NCBI GenBank assembly: GCA_002786025.1
Contig: NHNW01000041.1
Span: 310,001 to 374,000 of the forward strand
Direction of reading: 5' to 3'
Origin: Zasmidium citrigriseum
Lineage: Eukaryota > Ascomycota > Dothideomycetes > Mycosphaerellales > Mycosphaerellaceae
DNA: 64,000 bases
In this document: positions 1 through 10,341 of the stretch, piece by piece
Position numbering within the stretch: position 1 is the first letter of the stretch
Layout: every line of letters starts with the position of its first letter
Notes under the pieces: model-generated
Seen by the model: the letters and a program-made list of their open reading frames with translations, nothing else
Told to the model about the DNA's origin: nothing
The model's database searches: none
Program-made: the position numbers and the translations under genes

Positions 1-193
1 GATAGGGAAGTGGTTGAGAGGCGAGCGCGCACGGACTCGTCGGCGTCGCCCTTTCCCTAAACACAAAAAAAGCCTGCACCCTCCGACCTGTTCATCAACT
101 TCCACCCCATCGCTGGACTTCTCCATCCACCACCACTCCACTCCTCATTGAACACTCCTCTCCAGTTCCTTTCTTCAGATCAACACCGCCAAA

Positions 194-1728
194 ATGGCCA
201 AGGGAGATGTGGACGTAAGTCGCTCCGCCGCAACCTGCTGGCGCTCGCCCATGATCACGAGCTAACCACCTTCTCCAACAGCAAGGCGCGAAGACCATGT
301 ACGTATCGACCTCCAGCGGCATCATCAGCCATTCGCCGACCGTCGAGTCCCACGCTCCGAGTGCATTGGAGCTGTGACATGGCGGCCGGTGTCGCGATGG
401 AGCTGGCAATGGGCGCAATCCCCTTTTCCGCGACATCATAGCTGACATTCCATCTAGCATGGGCATGCCCGGCTTCGTCGTCGACTTCTTGAGTACGTCT
501 TACCTCCCTCTCATCAACAGCGATGGAATCGTCCACGTTTCGCAATGGCCGATGCTCCGCAGAGCTGGCGATAAGAGCTTGGATACAGCTGCAAGCACGG
601 GCACAAGGCTAACAAGACTACAGTGGGTGGTGTTTCCGCTGCCGTCTCGAAGACCGCCGCCGCTCCCATCGAGCGTGTCAAGCTCCTCATCCAGAACCAG
701 GTACGTTGCGCATCCTGGCCGTCGCGCTCGATGCTTGTGACAGCATCCTGCATGAGGCGCCGCCAAGACTTTCGGCAATCGTGAGCATTGGAGGCTGACA
801 AGAAATGTTGCACACAGGATGAGATGCTCAAGTCCGGTCGTCTCGACCGCCCATACTCCGGCATTGGCGACTGCTTCCGTCGTACCATGGCCGACGAGGG
901 TCTCGTTTCCCTCTGGCGTGGTAACACTGCCAACGTCATCCGTTACTTCCCTACCCAGGCCCTGAACTTCGCCTTCCGCGACACCTTCAAGTCGATGTTC
1001 GGCTACAAGAAGGACCGTGATGGATACTGGTGGTGGATGGCTGGTAACCTTGCCTCTGGTGGTGTAAGTCGAAGCTTTTCAAGCCCAAGCATGCACTCTC
1101 GCTCACATATAATCTAGATGGCCGGTGCCACTTCCCTCCTCTTCGTCTACTCCCTCGACTACGCCCGTACCCGTCTTGCCAACGATGCCAAGTCCGCCTC
1201 CAAGGGTGGTGAGCGCCAGTTCAACGGTCTCGTCGACGTCTACAAGAAGACCCTCGCCTCTGACGGTATCCTTGGTCTCTACCGTGGTTTCGGTCCCTCC
1301 GTCGCTGGTATCGTCGTCTACCGTGGTCTCTACTTCGGTATGTACGACTCGCTCAAGCCTGTCGTCCTCGTCGGTCCCCTTGAGGGCAACTTCCTGGCTT
1401 CCTTCCTTCTCGGCTGGTCTGTCACCACTGGTGCTGGTATCGCTTCCTACCCTCTCGACACTGTCCGCCGTCGTATGATGATGACTTCTGGCGAGGTAAG
1501 TAAAAGCTCAAACAGTTCAAAACTCCATGATCCTGGTCTAACAAATTCCTGCAGGCCGTCAAGTACAAGTCTTCATTCGATGCCGCCAGCCAGATCATCG
1601 CCAAGGAGGGTGTCAAGTCGCTCTTCAAGGGTGCTGGTGCCAACATTCTCCGTGGTGTCGCCGGTGCTGGTGTCCTGTCCATCTACGACCAGATCCAGCT
1701 CATCATGTTCGGCAAGAAGTTCAAATAA
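194..1728 (+). CDS. AAC: ADP/ATP carrier (mitochondrial adenine nucleotide translocase)
   Basis: Seven exons: 194-214, 282-298, 458-492, 624-700, 818-1063, 1118-1495, 1555-1728; 315 residues, the usual length for the family. It exchanges cytosolic ADP for matrix ATP across the inner mitochondrial membrane. The signature RRRMMM, specific to adenine nucleotide carriers, is at 1469-1486. The three-fold carrier repeat is visible, with the second signature written [12 protein letters not shown] (Ser in place of Pro, as in yeast AACs). The ATG sits in a good context (AAAATGG) and is followed by two very small exons (21 and 17 nt), so a simple ORF search misses the N-terminus. High use of C-ending codons fits high expression. 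Identity is firm; only the tiny 5' exons are open to small errors. Confidence 0.96.
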
Positions 1729-2272
1729 GCGACTCGCCCTCGCAATTGCCAAGTCAAGCTCAAGGCGAAAGAAAACGAAACAGGGGATGGTCTGCATGCC
1801 GATTACGATTGCGGACACGAGATACAGAAGACGCGGAGTGCATCGGTGCTCTGGGATGCATGAGTGGTTTGGGCAGGAAGCGAACGGCATGACCCTGCGA
1901 TACGGTTCCAGTTGAGCGTAGTCGCGCGTGTACCTTTAAGTATTCCGGCCTGGGCAACACTCTACTGTATTACCAATTGGTTGCTCTTAACTAAAGGCGT
2001 ATAGAGTTCGTTTGTTTGGTACGTCTGTTTCTCTTTCCCATGATTCTTAGGTGAGTATGGTTTGAATCACGTGCAAAACAGGGAACTGGGTACGTCATCT
2101 GCAAGGGCGCGAGCTTCGATTGCTCCCGTCCAGACTTGAAGTTATTGACACGTTTGTGAGCTTCGCAAATGGGCCGCTTCTGCCTGCGTCCGATCGATCT
2201 CCAGACAAACACGAGCGACTCTACCGTCAAATAACAGTCTCACAAGCAACAGATACATTGCCTTCATCCACC
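1729..2272. other. Intergenic, 3' of carrier and 5' of next gene
   Basis: 544 bp between two genes on the same strand. It holds the carrier 3' UTR and the promoter of the next gene. A CACGTG palindrome lies at 2068-2073, about 200 bp before the next ATG; a single E-box is weak evidence of regulation. No further gene seen. Confidence 0.6.
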
Positions 2273-3055
2273 ATGCCTCCGATCAAGGTCCATATTGACG
2301 ATCCCATTACGCCAAAGAAGGGGGAGGGCATTACTCCACAGACATCCGATTCTTCTGCACCACAGCAGGCTGTCAATGCGACAACGACTGCACAACAACA
2401 GAGTCCATATCCAGCAGCTCGCCCTGGCGCTGCGGCAGTTCCAGCGCCTACACCTTACGCGCCGAGCCCGCAAGCACAACCAACTCCGACACGAACAACG
2501 GCATCTTCGAACAACTATGCCCCTCCACCACCTCAGCCAGGTGCAGTGCCGGTGCCTCCAGGCCAACAAGCGCCGTTGACTGCATCACCCTCGATACCGC
2601 CTCCCCCGAAGGCTGGCGAATCCGCACAGCGAGCACAAGCCCCGCCTACGACAATGCCACCGCAGATGGGCATCCCACCTCCACAGGGCAATTACACCCC
2701 GACTCGAGGAACCGCATATAGCCCGCCAGAAACCACGGGACCTACCACTCTGAACTTCGGCGCCGTACCTGCACCTGCCCCAATCAATGCCGGGTCCCAT
2801 CCGCCGGGATATCAGCAGAATACCAACGCACAAGAGATGACTTCTGCGGCACGAGCGAGCTTGGATGCACAAGAGCGTAGGGAGAGCAACTTTGGCACAA
2901 ACTTTGGCACGAACTTTGGCATGGGTGGAGGGGACAGTGCGAATGATACCGCCGGGAACATGTGGAATGCGGTCAAGGGATGGGCCACTGCGGCGGGGAA
3001 TTCTTTGGCTGAGACGGAGAAGGAGGTGTGGAAGAGGATTAACGGGGAGAAGTGA
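2273..3055 (+). CDS. Pro/Gln/Ala-rich conserved-type hypothetical protein
   Basis: Single exon, 260 residues from the ATG at 2273 (context CACCATGCC); the frame is open further upstream but that part looks like 5' UTR. I do not recognise a domain. Most of the protein is low complexity, rich in Pro, Gln, Ala and Thr, and probably disordered. Near residues 205-215 the tripeptide NFG is repeated in NFGTNFGTNFGMG, encoded by a short DNA repeat at about 2889-2922. The last 35 residues (NMWNAVKGWATAAGNSLAE and following) look like an amphipathic helix and are the part most likely to be conserved. No signal peptide or membrane segment. Function unknown. Confidence 0.75.
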   Translation: MPPIKVHIDDPITPKKGEGITPQTSDSSAPQQAVNATTTAQQQSPYPAARPGAAAVPAPTPYAPSPQAQPTPTRTTASSNNYAPPPPQPGAVPVPPGQQAPLTASPSIPPPPKAGESAQRAQAPPTTMPPQMGIPPPQGNYTPTRGTAYSPPETTGPTTLNFGAVPAPAPINAGSHPPGYQQNTNAQEMTSAARASLDAQERRESNFGTNFGTNFGMGGGDSANDTAGNMWNAVKGWATAAGNSLAETEKEVWKRINGEK

Positions 3056-3607
3056 GGGAGCTATAGATGAATTGGTGCTTCGCCGGCATGGTCGGGAGGA
3101 GGGATTTGAGAACGCATAACTGCACCAAGTTATTTTACATGCAGAGACGCAAAAGGTCTTGAGGGACTTCAGAGATGGACCCACGACCATTCAGGTGAGC
3201 TAAAATGCATATCAGCGCAATGCTTACGCATTTCGAAGTTCTGCAGCGCGCTCGAAATGGTATGTCAGCTCCCGCGCCCAGCCTCCCATTGTTTGTCATA
3301 AGATCCTATTACTCTCCATCTGGTACCTCGTTTCTGCTTCAACATGAAGCGCTCTGTGCGACCCAACATACTGTTTGCCTGTTATGGATCTCGCATTCAC
3401 GGCTAGGTCTGTACAAGCGGCCCGCTGTTCCTGCGCCAGCATCGTTCGTCTCTATTGGGTACCGCGGTGGCCAGGGTCGGGTCATCATTTGATTCCAAGA
3501 GCTGAAAAGAGAGGATGACGAGCTGAGCAGAGGTAGGCCATACAAGTAGCAGGAGGTATGTCTGAGGATGCATCCTTCATTGAGCTCATCTTTTTTGGTT
3601 TGTTCAT
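3056..3607. other. Intergenic region
   Basis: 552 bp between two genes on the plus strand. It should hold the 3' UTR of one and the promoter of the other. I see no coding or structural signal in it. Confidence 0.6.
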
Positions 3608-4754
3608 ATGGCTTCTTCCTCCCAACCGCAACAGGAGCCTCCACCACGAAAACCTATCGTCTGTGGACCTGATGCTTTTAGCAATGTCACGAACATTGAT
3701 CGAAGGACATGCAAGCGTGTGGTACCGTTGAAGGTGTTGGCGTTGGGTCCTTCGAGGACTGGGACATCGTGTACGTCTCTCAGCGCTTCAAGTTCAAGTC
3801 TTCAACTGACCTGGTTGACGTTGTCAAGCTCTCCGCCAGGCGCTGCTTGATCTAGGGTACTCCGACGTCTATCATTATGCCTCGATCTTGCAAGAGAACC
3901 CTCGCGATGCAGAGATGTGGGTTCCAGCTTTCGAGGCAAAGTTTGAAGGAAAGGGGAAGCCTTTTCAGAGGGAGGATTGGGATCAGCTGCTGGGACATGT
4001 AAGATATTGGCCTTCCTTATATATGAGACAATTGGCTGACCCTTGTAGTGCATGCTAAGTCTTGAACAATCGATCATGGCTTAACGACTCCCTAACATGA
4101 CCTTTCAGGCTATCACAGACACCCCCTGTGCCGCCTTCTACCGCGAACTCCTCGCCGCATACCCCGAAGCCAAAGTCATCGTCACCGTTCGAGACAGTTC
4201 CCGACAATGGTTTGAATCACAAATGCATACCGTTGTGCCCTTCTTCGACAACTTGATTCTTCCACCGACGACGTGGTCCATGTGGCTCTGGCGGAAGTTC
4301 TTGCCGCAGCCGACTATCTTCGACAGATTGAACTGGATGCTCTCAGAATACTACGAGATGTATCGAATCATGTGCAAGGATCTGAAGGAGGGGACCGAGG
4401 AGGGCATCAAGTGGTATGAGAACTATATTGAGGAGATTCGAAGGTGATATATCCCTGACCGATTCGATGGATGGTATTTGGTGCTGAAGATTCTTTAGGA
4501 TCGTTCCCAAGGAAAATCTGTTGATCATGAACGTCAAGGAAGGCTGGGATCCGCTCTGTAAATTCTTGGGACACGAGGCTCCGCCTTGGGAATTCCCCAA
4601 GGTCAACACGTCGCCGCAGTGGGATCAGAACGTTGGGAGGTTCTATGAGAATATCAACCAGACGGTGTATTGGAACGCTGCGAAGACTCTGGGTCCTGTG
4701 GCCGTAGGTATTGCAGCTGTTGCTGGCTTCTTCCTGGTGAGGGCGAGAATGTGA
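3608..4754 (+). CDS. Sulfotransferase-like P-loop protein, C-terminal membrane anchor
   Basis: Four exons, 3608-3770, 3829-3998, 4109-4443 and 4499-4754, giving 307 residues. The N-terminal third has a P-loop of sulfotransferase type, LGPSRTGTSSLRQAL, completed only after splicing exon 1 to exon 2. The segment VIVTVRDSSRQWFES corresponds to the 3'-phosphate-binding region of PAPS-dependent sulfotransferases. This layout matches the fungal family Sulfotransfer_4 (PF17784), often mislabelled NAD-dependent epimerase. The last 25 residues contain a hydrophobic stretch (VAVGIAAVAGFFLV) that probably anchors the protein in a membrane. The acceptor substrate is unknown. The gene converges on the aldoxime dehydratase, stop codons about 100 bp apart. 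The intron 3999-4108 is the least certain junction. Confidence 0.85.
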
Positions 4755-4858
4755 GGATTCAAGTCGCATTGAAAAGACGAATGCAAGATACGATTGGTCT
4801 TGTAGTGTGCCCAAAGAGGTCATTGCTCTACGAGGCTGTCGAATGGGTGACTTCACTC

Positions 4859-6043
4859 CTAGTTCGAATCCAAAGATTGTCTGTCCAATTCCACCCATTT
4901 GATCACGCCCGTCCTGGGATCACAATTGACATATTCAAAATGTGCCTCTCCTCTTTGGAGAATGCTCACTTCATGCCAAGTCATGAACTTGCGATTCTCC
5001 CCAAATCTCTTTGCGTGCTTCATGGCTCCATTGAAGATGGCCAGGTGAGATGGAGATCTCGATGACCACTTCTCGAGATCGGCCCAGTTCCTGTGAAATC
5101 CAGCACCGCAAGTCTCCTTGATAGGTCTACCATGCTCGTCCAGGTTTTGAAGGAATCGAAGGCCTATGGTGCCAGTCTCGTCTGGGTGATCCCAGAGATA
5201 GTTCATGCCTTGCATCAATTTGACTTGCAAGTCACCTTCGTATGCAATTCGTTCTTCGTCATCGCACTTCTCCCACCATTGGCCGGAACGGATGTGGCAC
5301 ATGTTGTCATAGTTGGTACCTGTGAGTCTTTCGCCAAAACCTGAGGGAGTATTCGATGGGGCTTGAGCGTTCTTTGCAATTGGGAAGGTGTCGTGTGCTG
5401 ATGCTGGTATCCTGTCTCTCCCTGCTCCCCAGTAGGCCGTCAACTCGTGTGCGGGCTGTGTAGTATCTGGGAGCTGTGCTAGTCCAGGCTTATGATCTAG
5501 CCGTGAGTAGTTCGTCTCCAGCCTTTCCAAAGGAGTCACAAAGTCTTCAGACCACAGCCCAACATCTTGCTTGTCGCTGCCAAGTTCGTTCCACACTTGT
5601 TGGAGATTCAATGCATTTGTCACCGATTCCATCCCTTCTCTCTCAGTCCAATATGCCACCCAAACTTTGGACTCTTCAAGGTCAAACCCATTGGTGACCC
5701 TGAAAGTGTCAACTACGGGCTTGTTGGTTTTTTGATCGTCCATCAACGACTCGATGCCTTGCTCTGCCTTGGCTCTGGCAGACGTATTATTGCGATGGCA
5801 TTGCATTCCCAAATAAAGCGTATATACGTGCGTAACCATCTCGGGAAACTTCAATGACCATCTCGGCACGGGTGGCTTGTGATCTTTCGGCTTCTTCAGA
5901 GGATACGTTCGTTCGGTCTGCTCAATTGAACCCATGGTTGTTGTGTACTGCCTTCGTGCGTGTGAGGTGCGTGTAGATGCGGCGATACTTCTCGCAGATT
6001 TATACAAAGCGGTAGATGTACCTCGATGACATCTCGAAATCAT
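4859..6043 (-). CDS. Aldoxime dehydratase (heme-containing, phenylacetaldoxime dehydratase family)
   Basis: Single exon. The family (PF13816) dehydrates aldoximes to nitriles using a b-type heme bound through the substrate nitrogen. Two histidines stand where the family needs them: His in SHLAIFNGAMKHA (proximal heme ligand) and His in MTWHEVSIL (distal catalytic). The first ATG (6043) gives 394 residues; a second (ATG at 5935, MGSIEQTERTYPL) gives 358, close to the roughly 350 of bacterial enzymes, and then places the histidines at 297 and 321, near the 299 and 320 known for OxdA/OxdRE. The extra 36 residues are rich in Ser, Thr and Arg and have no acidic residue, so they could be a mitochondrial presequence. 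In plant-associated fungi such enzymes may act on plant aldoximes (inference). Divergent from the acetyltransferase gene. Confidence 0.9.
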   Translation of the reverse strand: MISRCHRGTSTALYKSARSIAASTRTSHARRQYTTTMGSIEQTERTYPLKKPKDHKPPVPRWSLKFPEMVTHVYTLYLGMQCHRNNTSARAKAEQGIESLMDDQKTNKPVVDTFRVTNGFDLEESKVWVAYWTEREGMESVTNALNLQQVWNELGSDKQDVGLWSEDFVTPLERLETNYSRLDHKPGLAQLPDTTQPAHELTAYWGAGRDRIPASAHDTFPIAKNAQAPSNTPSGFGERLTGTNYDNMCHIRSGQWWEKCDDEERIAYEGDLQVKLMQGMNYLWDHPDETGTIGLRFLQNLDEHGRPIKETCGAGFHRNWADLEKWSSRSPSHLAIFNGAMKHAKRFGENRKFMTWHEVSILQRGEAHFEYVNCDPRTGVIKWVELDRQSLDSN

Positions 6044-6798
6044 GGCGGACGTCAGCTCTCACGTTACCCCTCGTCCAAAGGGCGTGGAAGAGGTGAAGTA
6101 GTGAAAAGCTCGCTGTACTTTATCCGAAACCGGCGTCATCCATTGTATTCGCTTGATAGGTCAGCACAATCCATAGTGAGATCTGATCTTGGTCCGTTGC
6201 ATTGTCTGGAGTTTAGTGGTCGTGCAAATGGAAGGTAGGGTTTACGAAGTAAAAGCCGTCGCTTCCTGTTGTCTCCATGACAACAGCGGGCAAGTGCTCT
6301 CTTACAAAGTTGCACTTGCCTCATTGATCATCCAAATCCACCCTTTCAATAATGCGTGCCTTGTGCTCCAATGCCATCAACAGTTGCCAGGTGGCGTGTA
6401 GGTCTACAACGGCACAAACTCGCCGCTCTCGAGTTATAGCTTTCAAAGCCCGAGGAGCTCGCGAACTATGCAGCCCTGATGGTCCAAGATTGTGCCGGAT
6501 TCCATTCCCAGGTCATAGTTAAATAAAGAAATCTGGAATCAGTATCTGTAGCTGTCGACAGTGGTTTTGGGACGTGGAATTTCCTCGGCGAGTGCATTGA
6601 TTGTCTTCAAGAAGTTGACTCACGCCCCAGATTTTCATCCGTGGCCGTGTGGAGCCCCATATTGAACACGAATGTCACTTGGCGGCCGACTTTTCTTTCC
6701 TCGACACAATTGAGGAAGACTTAGCCTCAATCTGATACATTGTTCAATAGCTTCGAAATCTAGCTGCGAAGTTCGACGAGACGGCCTCCAACAACAAG
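6044..6798. promoter_or_regulatory. Divergent promoter region, aldoxime dehydratase / acetyltransferase
   Basis: 755 bp between two genes read outwards. It must contain both promoters. I see no clear TATA box or repeated operator. Confidence 0.55.
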
Positions 6799-7566
6799 AT
6801 GCCAACCCAAGTACTGCCCGCTGAAGATGCCGACATGGGCAGAATCTTTGAAATTGCCGCCATGGCCTTCGACAGAAACGAGCCGGTGTGGGATGCTTTC
6901 TTTCCAATGCACTGGACCGAAGCAGGGCGAAAAGTTGGTGGTGAACGTATGGTAGGTAGACATTATTTGCAGATAATGATGACCAATGTCTCTAACCTTG
7001 TTCATCGTAGACATTGACTAAAAACTCGGATCCCAACACGACATACCTGAAGGCGGTGGATACGGACACAGGCGTCATCATGGGCATGGCGAAATGGAAC
7101 GTGTGGAACAACACCAGGCCTGACCCCAGCACCATCAAAGGCTCCGAGGGCCACTACTGGGACAACGATGCCGACCGAGAGTACACGAAGCAGATGACGC
7201 CGATTTTCCTGCAAGACAGAACTGCTGCTATTGAGCGGACGAACGGCAATCTTGTGTCTCTTGGTAAGTCAACGAAGATCAATCTTTGAGGGATAGACGG
7301 GCTCATTGCTATGTACAGACATTCTCGCAATCGATCCAGCTCATCAACGAAAGAAAGTCGGAGATGCTCTCGTCAAATGGGGACTACAGAAAGCCGACGA
7401 GCTGGGCGTGGAGACGGTGGTGGAGAGCAGTATCTTCGGCAAGGGCCTTTACGAGAAGAACGGGTTCATCTTCAAGAAGGATGTGAAGGTGGTAGTCCCT
7501 GGGTTTGAAGATCGGCCGGTGGGAGGGTATGCTTGGCTTGAGCGGCCGAAGAAGGCCAGCGCATGA
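6799..7566 (+). CDS. GNAT-family N-acetyltransferase
   Basis: Three exons, 6799-6951, 7011-7263, 7319-7566; 217 residues, usual for the fungal GNAT family. The acetyl-CoA-binding motif A follows a beta strand in ILAIDPAHQRKKVGDAL, and the C-terminal part (ESSIFGKGLYEKNGFIFKK) is the typical motif B region where the chain passes the cofactor. Introns are short and have standard GT-AG borders. The protein acetylates an amine using acetyl-CoA; the substrate cannot be told from the sequence. Members of this fungal subfamily are usually annotated only as GNAT proteins. There is no signal peptide, so a cytosolic location is likely. Confidence 0.9.
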
Positions 7567-10341
7567 TGATGAGCAAAGGAGACGGAATGTTCGCTTTGGC
7601 GAAAACATTCATCTAGACTGATACAAAGAAACAAGATCCACTTATAACCGTTCGTCGACGTTGCCAAGGGCATGTTTCATGAGCGCACGTGCGAAACTTT
7701 ATTCAACCTCATCTCGACCGTGGAAGTCCGCCATGCCAAAGGGCAAACCCTTGTGCTTGAGATTGGGGTCGAAGTCACATTCATATATTCCCTGATGTCA
7801 GATGCACGCTTCTTCCGGATCAAGAACCCGTACGTTTGTGGAAATGACAGGAATGTGAAAGAGGATCGACCGCGCATGTCTGAAATGAACACTCTTGAAT
7901 GAAGTATCTTGTAGCGAAAGTGTGCAATGAATATAAGAAAGTGATCAGCCTTATGATGTACTCACCATTAGCGCCGCGTGTGAATTCGCCATTCATTGCT
8001 CTAACCTTATCCGACTTCATCAAAGTCGTCACAACTCTTCATTTTGTCGATCAGAGTTGCTTACGAAAACATAGAAATGAATGTGGCTCATTCTCACCTT
8101 GACATCTTCGATCCCGTCTCGCCTTACGAAACACGTCCGGTGAAGACAATCTGGACTCTGTCGATTGCCAACTCAATTTGGCATCCACGCCCGGATCCTT
8201 GAATGTGTCGTGCCGACGACTCTGTCACGGCATTCTAGCTCCACGGAGGATGGTCTTGTTCGGGGCTTCGCTTGTTCGTCATCATGTCGAATCACTACGT
8301 ACCTCAAAAGTGTTTCACGCTTCGACTCAACGCACTCCCCTGGTTGCCATCTTCAGCGGCGTGCAGCGTCGTTGAGTTTGACCTTGAATGACCCTTGTCT
8401 TCGGGACGCGCCCCGACGCTGATATAGTGCCAGGGAGCTTGAGCGAGGCAATGAGATTGTAGCCCACCACTCCATCTCGGAGTCACCTGACGAGAGGGAG
8501 CTGCGGGCTGTCTTCTTGGGCAACGAATCAGATGGTGGGCGGGGAGTCGTAGCCCCGGCGCCTAATAGACATAAAATTCTGCTTGACAGGCGGGCACCAG
8601 CGGCACGGCTGTTTAGTAGGTGTTCGGCGGGAACAGAGATGTAATGGCCGAAAGTGGATGCTGCGGATTGCAACATGATGATGACTTGCTCCTGTACTCG
8701 TCCAAGAGGGCACCGTGATCGAGTAGCCGCCGGCGTGGATCTGCATGGTTGGGATTGAGGAAGCCACACCTTTGCGAGGGAGATTGAACATCTGCATGGC
8801 ACAGGAGAGATAGTTCATCCTGAACCGAGGGATCGCAACGCAGAATGCAGGCCTTCCATCGCAATTCCACGTGAGGACCACGGCGCGAGAGGATCTTGCT
8901 GTTCTAGATGTAGCAGCATCCGGAAGGGGGCATGTGTCGAATTATGAAGCAGCCAATGAGCGGGCAGAGATGGCTTTTTCATCTTGGAGGGCACTCGCGG
9001 GCGGGGAATCGTAAAGGCCCGTCAAGTGGGAGCGGACCGCTCAAGACGGCCTGGAGACGTTGAAGCGTGTCGTTGCGCGTTGACGGGGTGTGAGTGGTCG
9101 TGAGCAGTTCTCTTCTTCGCTGGCGGTCCGGCAGGTCAGCGCCGACTCAGCCAAAACGGTCGGCATCGGCTGGCTGTTTCACGAAGTGGCATGCTGAGGC
9201 GACGGGTATGCACGAGGGGTCGCAGTGTTGAAGCTCTCTCTCAGGCAGCCTTCTGGTGAGTCGTCAGCAGATGCAAGATGGGATCGTGGGCATGCTGTGC
9301 TGTGCCCGGCTGTCTGCACGCGCTTGGGCCTACCTGGCCCTTGCATGCCGACCATGCAGGCCACCGGCGAATGGCGGCGGGTTTTTGCTCTTTTACGCAG
9401 TGAGTGGTCTGCACGCCCGCTCCAAAACAACATCCAACATCTCCCTCCACCGACGGCGGCGATGCATGGCGCCTGTGCCGGCTGCGCGGCCACTCGTCCT
9501 CTCTGCCAGTCGGTCTCAGCTCAGCGGCGTCGCGTGAGGACAAGAGACCAACACCCGCTCCATCCTGCCTGTTTCTCTGTCTGTTTCTCTTCCTGTCTCT
9601 CACCTCTCCTCCGCCGCGGAAGCAAAAAGAAGAAGATGCGCAGCGACGCCACTCCGCGCCTCGTTCATTTCAGCGTCGTCATTCCTGCTCGTCCTTTAAC
9701 TTTGGCTACGGCGCATCGACTGGCCCAAGGATCGCTGTAGCCGCTGGCCTGCCGTTTGCCAACCCCACAGCCGCGTGAGCCTTCACCGAGAGCGCGGGTC
9801 GCAGGTATAATACTCTCGCCTGCGTCTGTATGCGCAGAAGACGCAACCACTGCAGCTGCCCGCCCAATGCTCGAACGACACGTCGCACTGCAGTCCTTAT
9901 CCACCTGATTGACAGTGGCGCTCCGGCTTTGCGCAGGTCCAGCGTGGAACGACGTCCTATCGGCAAGTCCGCTCACAGTGGCGGTGCTGCTTCACCTACT
10001 GCACCCATCGAACGGCCGCCGCTACCCACTCGCGCCTGCCGAAATTCTATCTTGGGACGACATCCATCATACCAAAAGGTGCCTCACTCTTGTTGTCGCG
10101 TGCTTCGCTCTATTGTTTCTTGGGTTGTTCCTTTAGGTTCGAAGCGCTGGCCGCTGACGACCCTCTTCGATGTAGTAGCGCTCTTTGCCCCCATGCCCCG
10201 ATACAGAACTCCTCGTAATCGATCCCGGATACGACGAAGACAGCACCGTACATGGCCCCATGAGCTCCCCGTCGCCTCTCACGAGAACCGCGCATAATCC
10301 AGACTTGACGGGTGTGTTGCGCTGCGTCGCGGCCACCCGCC
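7567..10341. other. Long intergenic region without a supported gene
   Basis: 2775 bp, the longest gene-free stretch. Small ORFs exist on both strands but none shows a domain or joins convincingly with neighbours by splicing. Its last part carries a pyrimidine-rich tract (about 9568-9615), of the kind often found near transcription starts of fungal genes, so a long promoter and 5' UTR for the large gene at 10342 is the simplest reading. A decayed gene on the minus strand at 8350-8880 is possible but unproven. Confidence 0.5.

Noticed and set aside
2068..2073. CACGTG palindromes (also 31759-31764 and elsewhere) as targets of the NUC-1-like factor
   Set aside because: Frequency is about what is expected by chance in GC-rich DNA and none lies in a phosphate-related promoter.
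8353..8881. Overlapping minus-strand ORFs, possible gene remnant
   Set aside because: Three frames are each open for 85-149 codons, but no domain was recognised and no splice model joined them.
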